Virus record (IMG/VR): IMGVR_UViG_3300043162_000032
Span: 1-42,486 of that record
From: a virus
Reading direction: 5' to 3' (one strand)
Length of the DNA stretch: 42,486 nucleotides
Under the pieces are notes generated by a model. It saw only the letters and a program-made list of their open reading frames with translations. It ran no database searches and had not been told where the DNA came from. Position 1 is the stretch's first letter; every line of letters begins with the position of its first letter. The translations under genes were made by a program, and so were the position numbers. Positions 1 through 7,437 of the stretch are shown here, piece after piece.

Positions 1-99
1 GCGGGATATCAAGCTTGCCGTGTCAGGCGTCTCCGGCCGGGAGATCACCGCTCGCGACGTGGCAACCTTCAAGCCGCGCCAGGACGAGGACGCGAAGAC
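1..99. repeat. Terminal direct repeat, copy 1 (closure overlap)
   Basis: Bases 1-99 are identical to 42388-42486. An exact 99-bp repeat at the two ends is typical of an assembled circular or circularly permuted genome, where the overlap equals the assembler word length. It lies inside the portal reading frame, which continues in frame across the join. I therefore read it as a closure artefact and not as physical terminal repeats, although short true repeats cannot be excluded. Confidence 0.9.
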
Positions 100-1969
100 G
101 GCCGAGGTGTGGCGGGAGTGGGACCGCTACTGCCTCCAGGAGGCCAACAGCGAGCAGATGGACTCGGAGGCTTTCAGAAAGCTTTTCATCGAGAATTACG
201 CCTGGACGCAGTGGCGCATGAACTACGACGAGTCCCCGCAAGGCCGGATGGAAAACGAGACGCTCGACATCTGGGACATGCTGTGGGACCCCACGGCGCG
301 GAAGAAAAACCTCTTGGATCGCATGTGGGACGCCTGGGGCGGCTATATCGGGATCGACGACTACCTGATGATGCTGCCGAAGGAGCAGGACCGAATCAAA
401 GAGCTGGAGCACATGGACAAGATGGGCTTCGGCGATCCCAAGCAAAAGCCCACCTCGCGCTGGCCGTGGCTGCACCGGACGAAGGGCAATTACTTCTCGA
501 CCAAGCACCGGGAGGTCTTCGCGATCGATTATGAGTGGAAAGAGCGCGCACCGGCCTACGACGTGCTCGTGCCGCCCGGTATCTCGCCGTCCTCCGTCTC
601 GCCCGAGGATTTGCAAGACCTCCTCCAGCAGCAGCAGCAGGCCCAGCAGGCGCAGCAGCAGTACGAAATGGCGATGCAGCAGGCGCAGGCGACCGGCCAA
701 GACACCTCGCAGCTCCAGCCGCCGCCCCCTCCGCCACCGCTCCCTGCGCCCGAGATGAAGCGTCTTTCGGAGGACGACTTCCGGCAATTCGAGCTGGATT
801 ACGCGGACTTCCTCTCGTCGCAGCCCGACGTGGCCGAGCAGCTCCAGCTCGACCCAACTCCGGCCTACAACGGCCCCGCCGACGGCGTGCACCGCTGGCG
901 CTTCCGCCGCGCGCTGGTCGTCGGGCGCCGCATCGTGAAAATGTGGGAGCTGAAGGAGGGCCAGTTCTCGCGCCAGTGCATGACCGCCGTTCCCTACGAT
1001 CGTCCCGAAGGCCGCGACTTCATTGGCCTGGTGGACGACATGAAGGACGCGGCGCGCTTCAAGAACTACCTTTACAGCATGGGCGTCTCTCTCCTCCAGC
1101 GTTCCCACAAAGGGACGATGATCTATAAGCCCGGCTACTTCGATGACGAGGCCGACGCGGAGAAGCGGCTGGCGCAGCCGTTCGCGATGATCAAGGCCGG
1201 GGCGCAAGCGGACCTGGAAAATGGTATCCGGGAACTGGAAACCAACACCTATCCGCAGGGCTTCGACAAGTGGCTCGCGGAGGCGGACACGGCGGTGTGG
1301 CGCACCTCGGGCATGAACCCTCAGACGCTCGGCTCGCTGCCCGACGCGCGCCGCGTCTCCGGCACGGTGTTCTCGGCCCTCACCTCGGCGAGCATGGTCG
1401 TGCTGGCGGAGTTCTTCGACTCCTTGCGCCTCCAGAAGAAGACAGCCGGGCGCCTGCGCATGCGAATGACTCAGGTTTATTTCACCACCCAGGACGTGCA
1501 GGCAGTGGTGGGCGATTTCCTCGCGCAATTCGTCCCCGACGAGGAGCACTGGCAGAACATCAGCGAGCGCCAAATCATCGTCGAGGAGGGGCCGGCGGGC
1601 GAGAGCGACAAGGAAGAGGCGTGGGACTTCGGCACGCGACAGGGGAGCTGGGACAAGCTTCTGGCGGAAGGCAAGATGCCGCTTGAGGTCTACGTGTCGA
1701 TGATCCCCGACCGCTGGCTGCCGCAGTCGATGAAGCAAAAGTGGTTGCAGTGGGCGGACGACGAGAACAAGCCACCAGCACCGAAGCCGCCGGCTCCTCC
1801 CGTCGAGTCGATCAACTACAAGGACGTGGCGGCGACGAACCCGACGGCGGCCGACGCCATGCTCCAGCGCGGCGGCCTGCCGACCGGCCCACCGAGCAAC
1901 GATCCCGCCGGCGCCGCGGCGGTTGGTGGCCCTCCGGGGCAACCGCCGCCCTCTGGCGGTCCCGGATAG
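2..1969 (+). CDS. Portal protein, P22-like (3' part; gene starts at 42158)
   Basis: This is the main part of the portal, the dodecameric ring through which DNA enters and leaves the capsid. The frame is open from base 2 and joins the 5' part at 42158, giving about 732 aa, close to the 725 aa of P22 gp1. The GTG at 20 is internal. Position between large terminase and scaffold, the conserved-looking stretch around KRPIFTMRDIKLAVSG and the length support the call. Bases about 610-760 encode a Gln-rich then Pro-rich insertion that looks like a flexible loop. The C-terminus is Pro/Gly-rich and lacks an obvious long barrel helix. It ends 12 bases before the scaffold start. Confidence 0.88.
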   Translation, partial: RDIKLAVSGVSGREITARDVATFKPRQDEDAKTAEVWREWDRYCLQEANSEQMDSEAFRKLFIENYAWTQWRMNYDESPQGRMENETLDIWDMLWDPTARKKNLLDRMWDAWGGYIGIDDYLMMLPKEQDRIKELEHMDKMGFGDPKQKPTSRWPWLHRTKGNYFSTKHREVFAIDYEWKERAPAYDVLVPPGISPSSVSPEDLQDLLQQQQQAQQAQQQYEMAMQQAQATGQDTSQLQPPPPPPPLPAPEMKRLSEDDFRQFELDYADFLSSQPDVAEQLQLDPTPAYNGPADGVHRWRFRRALVVGRRIVKMWELKEGQFSRQCMTAVPYDRPEGRDFIGLVDDMKDAARFKNYLYSMGVSLLQRSHKGTMIYKPGYFDDEADAEKRLAQPFAMIKAGAQADLENGIRELETNTYPQGFDKWLAEADTAVWRTSGMNPQTLGSLPDARRVSGTVFSALTSASMVVLAEFFDSLRLQKKTAGRLRMRMTQVYFTTQDVQAVVGDFLAQFVPDEEHWQNISERQIIVEEGPAGESDKEEAWDFGTRQGSWDKLLAEGKMPLEVYVSMIPDRWLPQSMKQKWLQWADDENKPPAPKPPAPPVESINYKDVAATNPTAADAMLQRGGLPTGPPSNDPAGAAAVGGPPGQPPPSGGPG

Positions 1970-1981
1970 CAAGGAGAGGTC

Positions 1982-3145
1982 ATGGCCTACGAAGAGCCGG
2001 AGTTTGACGAAGACGAACGGGAAGAAGGCGAGGGCGCCGAGCCCAGCGAGGGCGATGGCGGCGAAACCGAGGCAGCCCGCGAGGCGCGGGAAGACGCGGA
2101 GGAGGCCGCGCACGAAGCGCGCCGCGGCACCCGTGGAGAGGCCGGCGAGGGTGCATCACCGGCGCCGGCCAGCAACGCTGCAGCGCCCGGCAGCCCGGAG
2201 AGTAACCCCTTCTGGTCGGTGTTGCCCGCCGCCTACCAGCAGGCGGTCAAGAGCGGCACCGTCACCGTCGAGGCCGCGCTCTCCCGCCACATGGAGAACC
2301 AGCGGCAGCACCTCTCGCGCATCCACGGCAACAACGAGCGGCTACAGCGCGAAATCGAGGCCACGCGCCAGGCGGCCGAGCAGGGGGGCGCGAAGACGGC
2401 GGCGCGCCTCGACCGGCTGCTCGGCGCGCTGGGCGTGGCCGATCCCGTCGCGGCCACCGGCCAGATCCCGGCCGCCGAGGACGACCTGGCCGGGCACCTG
2501 GTGGGGCGCCTGGGGCAGATCGAGGGGCGCCTCGAGGCCGGCCAACAGGAGGCGGCGCGCGCAGCCGAGGAGATGCAGCAGCGCGTCTACGTCGAGCGCG
2601 AGGCCGATGCCATCGAGGCGTACTCGGCTGCGCACTATGAGGCCACGGTCCAGCAATTCCCCGACTACGACCAGGCGGAGGCGTTCCTGGTCAACCGCGC
2701 CTTCTCGGCCGAGCTGATGCGCCTGACGGACCAGTTTCCGGGAGCCACGCAGGAGCAGCTGCGCCAGGCGGCAGCGCAAAGCATCCTCGCCACGTCGGCG
2801 GAGCTCCAGCGCCAGGCGCGCCGCAACGGCACGTCGCTGCCAGCGGCGGTCTACAACGCGGCGCGGCAGAATGGGTGGGGAGGCCAGCAGCAGGTCCAGC
2901 AGCAGCAGCCGGCGCGCCCGACACCGGCGCAGCAGAGGATGGCCGCCCAACGCGAGCTGCGCGGCGCCTCGCAGACGATCGCCGGCACGGCACCGCGGGT
3001 GGCGCCCCCGTCGGAAACGCAGCTTCTCGACGAGATCCTCAACTTCACCGACGAGGAGTTCGAGGAGCTTTTCGAGGGCGACGACAACCGGGCGGCCGAG
3101 AAGCATTTCAGGGCGCTATTGCAACCCTACTCGCATCCGGGGTAG
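1982..3145 (+). CDS. Probable scaffolding protein
   Basis: This 387-aa protein directly follows the portal, where P22-like phages carry the scaffold that guides procapsid assembly. It starts at ATG after AAGGAGAGGTC. The first 40 residues are very acidic (Glu/Asp runs). The middle, roughly residues 90-210, is Ala/Gln/Glu-rich and likely coiled coil. The last 40 residues form a compact acidic then basic tail (LLDEILNFTDEEFEELFEG near the end), where P22-type scaffolds keep their coat-binding hairpin. No catalytic motif is visible. The call rests on composition and position. Confidence 0.65.
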   Translation: MAYEEPEFDEDEREEGEGAEPSEGDGGETEAAREAREDAEEAAHEARRGTRGEAGEGASPAPASNAAAPGSPESNPFWSVLPAAYQQAVKSGTVTVEAALSRHMENQRQHLSRIHGNNERLQREIEATRQAAEQGGAKTAARLDRLLGALGVADPVAATGQIPAAEDDLAGHLVGRLGQIEGRLEAGQQEAARAAEEMQQRVYVEREADAIEAYSAAHYEATVQQFPDYDQAEAFLVNRAFSAELMRLTDQFPGATQEQLRQAAAQSILATSAELQRQARRNGTSLPAAVYNAARQNGWGGQQQVQQQQPARPTPAQQRMAAQRELRGASQTIAGTAPRVAPPSETQLLDEILNFTDEEFEELFEGDDNRAAEKHFRALLQPYSHPG

Positions 3146-3320
3146 GATGCCCTGGCTCGGGGTGCAATGCGGTCACCCTCTCAGACGCGCGGGCTTCCCG
3201 GCGCGAGGGCGAAACGGGGAGCTTGAAAGCGATGTGGCTGGCAATCCCTGCGGGGACCTGCGTCCGACGCGGCGCCTCAGCGCGAGCCACGACTGAGGCA
3301 CTTACTAAAGGAGGCTCGAC
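3146..3320. other. Non-coding gap before the lysis-type cassette
   Basis: This 175-base gap contains a small hairpin across the scaffold stop (GCATCC loop GGATGC, 3134-3151) and a TTGAAA at 3223 without a convincing -10 box. It ends with a strong ribosome site, AAAGGAGG, serving the GTG at 3321. The gap may mark a transcription or processing boundary between head genes and the following cassette. I see no clear terminator U-tract. Confidence 0.4.
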
Positions 3321-4451
3321 GTGGACACCGAGCAAAGCCTGGTTTCATCCCTCGCCAATCTCCTGGGCGTGCGCGCTCCGAAGCGCATCCCCAACACCTT
3401 CGTTGCCGGCTCGTTCGTCGAGGCCGGAGAGCTGTGGCCGGCTGGCCCAGCCTCCGACTACTCGACGGCTGCCATCGCAGCGCTCGCGCGCGGCGCCCTC
3501 AACGGCTCGTCCTGGAACTGGATCATGCTGGCGCTGGTGTGCTCGCTCGCCTCGAAGAGCCCCAGCGCCGACGCGTCCTGCCAGGGATGGCTCGGCCAGC
3601 AGAAGGCCAGCTACGGCTGGATGGGCGCCGAGATCGGCACCCGAGACGAAGGCTACTGGTATTTCCACCTCGTGAGCGCCTTGGTGATGTTCCGGCTCGG
3701 CTCCGCCGGCCTGAAGATGGTCGTCGGCGAATGGCTCGACCTCTGGGCCTTCTGGGCGCGCAGCGGTGCGCCGATCTGCGGGCAGCGGTCGGCGGTGCCG
3801 GGACTCGACGCCTACATGTTGGTGGACGAGACGGCGGATTACCTGCGCGGCGGTCCGCTGCCGGGCACCTCGCCGCCGACGATCGACCGCCTGCTCCTGG
3901 CGGCCGTCGCGATGGAGCTGGCGCAGCTCCGCGCCCGCGTCCCCAACAATCCCGCCTGGAAGACGGCGACGCCGGTCACCTTCTACGTGGCACCGGGCGC
4001 GGCGATGGTCGTCCTCGGCGCCAACCTCGACAGCAATACGCTGCCGGTTCTCTGCGGCTGCAGCATCAATTCGATCTCGCCGGCGCGCGCTCGCTCCTGG
4101 GCGCCCACGCCGCCGTGGGGCGCCGTTGGCAAGGATGGCGTGGTGACTCGCATCCGCGAGCAGGGCGACGGCGCCCGCTGCGTCGTCTCCGGCGGTCTGG
4201 CACGCTACACCAGCTCGCTCTTCGCGAACGTCCTCATCCCCGTCCCCGCCGGCGCAAAGGTCTACGTCCTCGGTACGGGCTCGACTGCGGCGCTGGGCGA
4301 CTCGGCCCCGGCGCCGCTCAAGCCGTTGCCGCCGCCTCCGGTCACGGCTGGCACGCCGGCTCCGGCGAAGACCGGGGGCGCCGGGTGCATGCTGCCGCTG
4401 CTCCTGTGGGTGGTTTTGGCCGCGGCGCTGGTGGCGAGGATCTGGCTGTGA
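3321..4451 (+). CDS. Tail-anchored protein of unknown function
   Basis: This 376-aa protein starts at GTG with AAAGGAGG upstream. Residues 1 to about 190 are mostly helical, with aromatic-rich segments such as EGYWYFHLVSALVMFRLG. Residues 210-310 look beta-rich. A Pro/Ala linker follows, and then one hydrophobic segment (about 354-374, MLPLLLWVVLAAALVARIWL) forms the extreme C-terminus. That layout implies a soluble domain held to a membrane by a C-terminal anchor; there is no N-terminal signal. It overlaps the next gene by GTGA and heads the cassette that contains the endolysin, so a role at the cell envelope during lysis is possible. I do not recognise the family. Confidence 0.7.
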   Translation: MDTEQSLVSSLANLLGVRAPKRIPNTFVAGSFVEAGELWPAGPASDYSTAAIAALARGALNGSSWNWIMLALVCSLASKSPSADASCQGWLGQQKASYGWMGAEIGTRDEGYWYFHLVSALVMFRLGSAGLKMVVGEWLDLWAFWARSGAPICGQRSAVPGLDAYMLVDETADYLRGGPLPGTSPPTIDRLLLAAVAMELAQLRARVPNNPAWKTATPVTFYVAPGAAMVVLGANLDSNTLPVLCGCSINSISPARARSWAPTPPWGAVGKDGVVTRIREQGDGARCVVSGGLARYTSSLFANVLIPVPAGAKVYVLGTGSTAALGDSAPAPLKPLPPPPVTAGTPAPAKTGGAGCMLPLLLWVVLAAALVARIWL

Positions 4452-4645
4452 ACCCATCGGACCCGGAAACCGGCTGGTGGTGGCCGTCCAACAGTCGCAA
4501 GGCGCACTATTTCGGCGCCGATCGCCGATCGCTTTGCGGGAGGTGGGCAGCCCTCGGCCCGGGCCTCACCTTCGAGAAAGAAGCGGGGAGCTGGCGGCCC
4601 GTCTGCGCCGAGTGCCGCCGCAAGCTGGATCGAGGCGCGACATGA
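4448..4645 (+). CDS. Small putative zinc-binding protein
   Basis: This 65-aa protein starts at a GTG overlapping the previous stop and ends in the ATGA that starts the endolysin, so it is translationally coupled on both sides. It is Trp-rich near the start and carries one early Cys (CGRW) and a late CAEC pair followed by a basic tail, a layout compatible with a short zinc ribbon. Function is unknown. The tight coupling suggests it belongs to the lysis-type operon. Confidence 0.6.
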   Translation: MNPSDPETGWWWPSNSRKAHYFGADRRSLCGRWAALGPGLTFEKEAGSWRPVCAECRRKLDRGAT

Positions 4646-5298
4646 CCACCCTCCTTGCCTGGCTGCGCTCCCTCCTGGCCCAGCTCTTCAGCCAGCCGGC
4701 GGAGCCGGCGCAGGAGGAGGTAGGCGCCGCGGCGCAGGAGGAGGTAGGCGCCGTGGTGGCGCGCGGCAACGTGGTGGTGCCGCTGCCTCCTGGCACGGCG
4801 CCGGCCCCGCTCGCCGCTGCGATTCCGCCGCCGGCCAGTGGTCCGCGCCAGATCAACGCTGCCGGGCTGGCGCTGGTCAAGGAGAGCGAGGGACTGCGGC
4901 TCGCGGCCTACCAGGACGGCGGCGGGGTGTGGACGATCGGGTACGGGCATACCGGCGCCTACCCGTCGCGGGTTGCCCCGCTTGGCGGTTGGCCCGCTGG
5001 GGCGGTTGCGGCCGGCCAGTCGATCACGACCGAGGAGGCGAACCTGCTCCTCCTTTTGGATCTTGGGGTCGCCGAAGCGGCGGTGAGCTCCGCGGCTCCG
5101 GGACTTACCGACAACCAGTTTGCCGCGCTTGTCGATTTCACCTTCAACCTCGGCGCCGGTGCCCTTCGGCAGCTCCTTGCGCACGGCCTGGATCAGGTGC
5201 CGACGCAGCTCCTGCGCTGGGATCACGTTGGAACGACGGTCGAGCCGGGACTGCTGGTGCGCCGGCAGCGGGAGGTGGCGCTATGGCAAGCGACGTGA
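4642..5298 (+). CDS. Endolysin, T4-lysozyme/GH24 type
   Basis: This 218-aa muramidase would cleave the MurNAc-GlcNAc bond of peptidoglycan at the end of infection. The T4 triad is visible with the standard spacing: Glu83 in KESEGL, Asp92 in AYQDGG and Thr98 in VWTIGYGHT. The downstream LTDNQFAALVDFTFNLGAGAL helix is typical of the family. An extension of about 70 residues precedes the catalytic domain. It begins with an amphipathic or weakly hydrophobic stretch (TLLAWLRSLLAQLF) and then a repeated QEEVGA segment and a Pro/Ala linker. The N-terminus might act as a membrane-targeting segment, but it is short for a SAR signal. It overlaps the next start (ATGG at 5283). Confidence 0.9.
   Translation: MTTLLAWLRSLLAQLFSQPAEPAQEEVGAAAQEEVGAVVARGNVVVPLPPGTAPAPLAAAIPPPASGPRQINAAGLALVKESEGLRLAAYQDGGGVWTIGYGHTGAYPSRVAPLGGWPAGAVAAGQSITTEEANLLLLLDLGVAEAAVSSAAPGLTDNQFAALVDFTFNLGAGALRQLLAHGLDQVPTQLLRWDHVGTTVEPGLLVRRQREVALWQAT
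4706..4753 (+). repeat. Perfect 24-bp tandem duplication inside the endolysin gene
   Basis: Two identical 24-bp units, 4706-4729 and 4730-4753, encode consecutive QEEVGA-containing octapeptides in the linker ahead of the lysozyme domain. The duplication keeps the frame and looks recent because the copies do not differ. Confidence 0.9.
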
Positions 5299-5519
5299 AG
5301 CCCGAGATGATCATGGTGTGGGAGGTGAGCCCAGGGTACAACGGCGCCGACTATGCGATCATCGGAGATCGCGCCGCGGCTGGCGCCTTTGTGGCGGAAC
5401 AGGCCGAGATGCTATGGGACGGCGGCGCCCTTGCGGCGACCACGCCAGGACCCGTTGTGAGGGTCCGCTGCTACGAGATGCCAAAGGCCGATTTCGAAGA
5501 GTTGGTGGAGGAGGATTGA
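5283..5519 (+). CDS. Small acidic protein, unknown
   Basis: This 78-aa protein starts inside the end of the endolysin gene and shares its stop with the next start (TGATG at 5517). It is acidic, with aromatic and hydrophobic residues spread along it (MIMVWEVSPGYNGADYAIIG) and no membrane segment or metal motif. It is probably a single small alpha/beta domain. Context places it in the lysis-type operon; the function is unknown. Confidence 0.6.
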   Translation: MASDVKPEMIMVWEVSPGYNGADYAIIGDRAAAGAFVAEQAEMLWDGGALAATTPGPVVRVRCYEMPKADFEELVEED

Positions 5520-5896
5520 TGAACCTCCGCTGGCTCTCCCCCGCCCGCGCCCTCTTGCCTGGCGCCCTGCGCGCCCCGGAGGACGACTGCGCCCCCGCGC
5601 CCTTCCTCGCCAGCGAGCCTGGCGGCGCGAGCGACCCCTTGATCTGGCTCGTAATCCTCCTCGTGCTCATCCTGGCCAGCCTGTGGATCGCGGCCGGCTT
5701 CTTCGGGCTGCCGGCCGCGCAGTGGTTCTGCGACCATGCCCTGAACAGCGCCGCAGCTGTGCTGGGCGTCGTGGTGGGGCCGCTCCTGGCCTATCGGAGC
5801 TTCAACAAGCGCACGGCGGCCAAGGTGGCAATCGCCCAGGCTGGACAAGCCCAGGCGCCGGCCAGCGTGACGGTGGCGACCGAGGTGAAGGCGTGA
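5519..5896 (+). CDS. Two-TM membrane protein, holin candidate
   Basis: This 125-aa protein has hydrophobic segments at about residues 41-63 (LIWLVILLVLILASLWIAAG) and 77-92 (AAAVLGVVVGPLL), followed by a basic stretch (YRSFNKRTAAK) and an Ala-rich tail. Two membrane helices, small size and a position just after the endolysin fit a class II-like holin that forms lesions in the inner membrane. Holins lack a shared sequence motif, so this is inference. It ends in GTGA, coupled to the next membrane protein. Confidence 0.55.
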   Translation: MNLRWLSPARALLPGALRAPEDDCAPAPFLASEPGGASDPLIWLVILLVLILASLWIAAGFFGLPAAQWFCDHALNSAAAVLGVVVGPLLAYRSFNKRTAAKVAIAQAGQAQAPASVTVATEVKA

Positions 5897-6651
5897 TCGC
5901 CTCGCCCCCCCCTGCCCCCTCCTGGACGGCGCACGCCATCGGCGCCGCCAAGACGCTCCTGCACCTCTCTGGTGCCGGGCTCCTGATCGCGGCCCTGGTG
6001 GCCGTGCTCTGGATTGGCAGCTCCTTCGCCGACCGCCTCCGACGCAAGGAGGCCGCAGCCCAGCCGGCCGTGATCGTGGCCCAGCCCACCAAGGAGCAGG
6101 CGCAGGTCAAGACCGTGGTGGTGACTCGGCCTTTCCGGGTGGACAGCCTCACCCCCAAGCAAGAGCTTCAACTCGAGATGAAATACCATCTGCCGATCGG
6201 GACCCTGCGGCCCGGCGGCGTAATGAATGCCGGAGAGCCGGGTTCAAGTCCCGGCCTTTCTCCCTCCGGGGGGATTGGTGGTGCAGGTGGCAGCACACCG
6301 GCAGCTTCACCCTCGTCGCTCGCCGCGCTCCCCGAGCAGAAGCTTCCCAAGCTGCCTTACGGCGGCACGGCGCTGCCCACCGAGGACGCGCAGGGCGCCT
6401 TCTCTCTTCTCATCAAGCCCAGCCCGCGCCCCTGGCTACAGGCCGGCGGCCTCCGGCGCCTGGGGGTGCAGTGGGACCCGATCCTGAAGACCCTTGGGGG
6501 CTTCGGCGAGCAGGACTTCTTCAGCCTCAAGGCGGGGAGCCGCGCCATCGTCTTCGGCGTGCGGCCCTTCGTGGATCTGGAATACGCCGCGCTCCCGGGC
6601 CAGAAACAGCTCAACGTCGGCGTGCCGCTCACGGCCGCCGTGGACTTCTGA
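5893..6651 (+). CDS. N-terminally membrane-anchored protein, unknown
   Basis: This 252-aa protein has one hydrophobic helix at about residues 22-43 followed by arginines, so the C-terminal bulk is probably periplasmic. A Gly/Ser/Pro-rich linker (about residues 110-140) leads to a compact C-terminal domain of about 100 residues (KLPYGGTALPTEDAQGAF onward). Two oddities lie inside the gene: a tRNA 3'-half-like sequence in the linker (6216-6262) and one arm of an exact 54-bp inverted repeat (6434-6487) in the C-terminal domain. A spanin-like role in lysis is possible from topology alone. Confidence 0.6.
   Translation: MIASPPPAPSWTAHAIGAAKTLLHLSGAGLLIAALVAVLWIGSSFADRLRRKEAAAQPAVIVAQPTKEQAQVKTVVVTRPFRVDSLTPKQELQLEMKYHLPIGTLRPGGVMNAGEPGSSPGLSPSGGIGGAGGSTPAASPSSLAALPEQKLPKLPYGGTALPTEDAQGAFSLLIKPSPRPWLQAGGLRRLGVQWDPILKTLGGFGEQDFFSLKAGSRAIVFGVRPFVDLEYAALPGQKQLNVGVPLTAAVDF
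6216..6262 (+). other. tRNA 3'-half-like fold inside a coding region
   Basis: The plus strand can fold like the 3' half of a tRNA. A 5-bp stem with a 7-nt loop (6216-6232) is followed by a 5-nt spacer and a textbook T-arm, CCGGG TTCAAGT CCCGG (6238-6254). Seven bases, CCTTTCT, then occupy the acceptor position. The anticodon-loop position 33 is not T, and no matching 5' half or D-arm precedes it, so this is not a functional tRNA gene. It may be a tRNA-derived fragment or chance in GC-rich linker DNA. Confidence 0.35.
6434..6487 (+). repeat. 54-bp inverted repeat, copy 1
   Basis: This segment is the exact reverse complement of 35065-35118. Here it encodes part of the C-terminal domain of the membrane-anchored protein (from about residue 181). 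Flanking bases on both sides do not match, so the identity is exactly 54 bp. Confidence 0.95.
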
Positions 6652-7071
6652 ATGAAACCCGATGAGGCGCAGCGCAAGGTGCTTGCCGCGGTCGGCAATC
6701 TCAGCGAGGAAGCATTCGATGAGCTGGTGGGGGATGCCGGTTTCGAGGCAACGTGCGTTGCCGTCGGCCTCTCCTCTGGTCCGGGTTGGGGGCGCTTCGT
6801 CCCGCACCGCCTCTTCCAGGCGTGGCAGCAGCTTCTCTTCCGCTGCCGAATCGCTCGACGCTGGTTGCGAGATCCCGCCTATCGTGCGGAGCGGCGCACT
6901 CTCCGTTACCAGCTCCAGCTCGCCGGCTGGAACGCCCGCAAGCGATACTGGCGGAAGCACCCCGGCGACAACCCCTACAAGATCGGCACGAATGCCGGCG
7001 CCGACGCTGCCGAGCGTGCCGGTGAGGAGAAGGCGTGGCGGCGGTACAAGCGCCGCCACGGCCTCCCTTGA
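6652..7071 (+). CDS. Basic protein of unknown function
   Basis: This 139-aa protein starts directly after the preceding stop. The first 50 residues are mildly acidic and helical. From about residue 60 it becomes rich in Arg, Trp and Tyr (RRWLRDPAYRAERRTLRYQL, then ARKRYWRKHPGDNPYKIG) and ends in a basic tail. Nucleic-acid or membrane-surface binding is plausible from charge. It is the last gene before the capsid promoter region. Confidence 0.6.
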   Translation: MKPDEAQRKVLAAVGNLSEEAFDELVGDAGFEATCVAVGLSSGPGWGRFVPHRLFQAWQQLLFRCRIARRWLRDPAYRAERRTLRYQLQLAGWNARKRYWRKHPGDNPYKIGTNAGADAAERAGEEKAWRRYKRRHGLP

Positions 7072-7437
7072 TCCTATCTTGGACGCACACCTGACGGCCT
7101 GGCGATCCGTGCTCAGGGGGCTACCCAAAGGGGCGGCGGGAGCCCCTGCCAAGAAAGCCGCTCGGGACCGCAACGGTGAGGCCTCTAGCTGATCCCTGCG
7201 CCCGAGCGGCACTCCATCATCTTGACGGCGCCGCTTCGCCGGCCGTAGACTTCCCCCTGTCGTAGTCCCTGCGCGAGACGCGCACCTCGAAGCACCGTAG
7301 CAGCCCCACCGCCCGCCTCTGCCGGGCAGCCACAAATCGCAGAGCATTCGGGCGGGCCGCCTGCACGAGGCCCAGGAGAAGGACCGGCGCACGCGCGTCC
7401 GGCCTGACACTGGAAACCCCTCTGCGGAGGTGGCCTC
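7072..7437. other. Non-coding leader region upstream of the capsid gene
   Basis: This 366-base gap carries no convincing gene. It contains a GGGGCT/AGCCCC hairpin (about 7118-7146), then a perfect 10-bp inverted repeat (GCCGCTCGGG at 7157-7166 with CCCGAGCGGC at 7201-7210), and a promoter-like TTGACG/TAGACT pair. About 180 bases of leader follow, ending in GCGGAGGTGG ahead of the capsid ATG. The hairpins lack a U-tract. They may separate the lysis-type genes from the capsid transcript, or protect mRNA ends. Confidence 0.5.
7222..7251 (+). promoter_or_regulatory. Candidate sigma70-like promoter for the capsid gene
   Basis: TTGACG at 7222-7227 and TAGACT at 7246-7251 are separated by 18 bp. 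The implied start near 7258 leaves a leader of about 180 nt before the major capsid gene. An extra promoter here would let the capsid be made in excess of upstream proteins. Confidence 0.4.

Noticed and set aside
3223-3251. TTGAAA as -35 of a promoter before the tail-anchored gene
   Set aside because: No acceptable -10 box at 16-19 bp; left as an unresolved gap.
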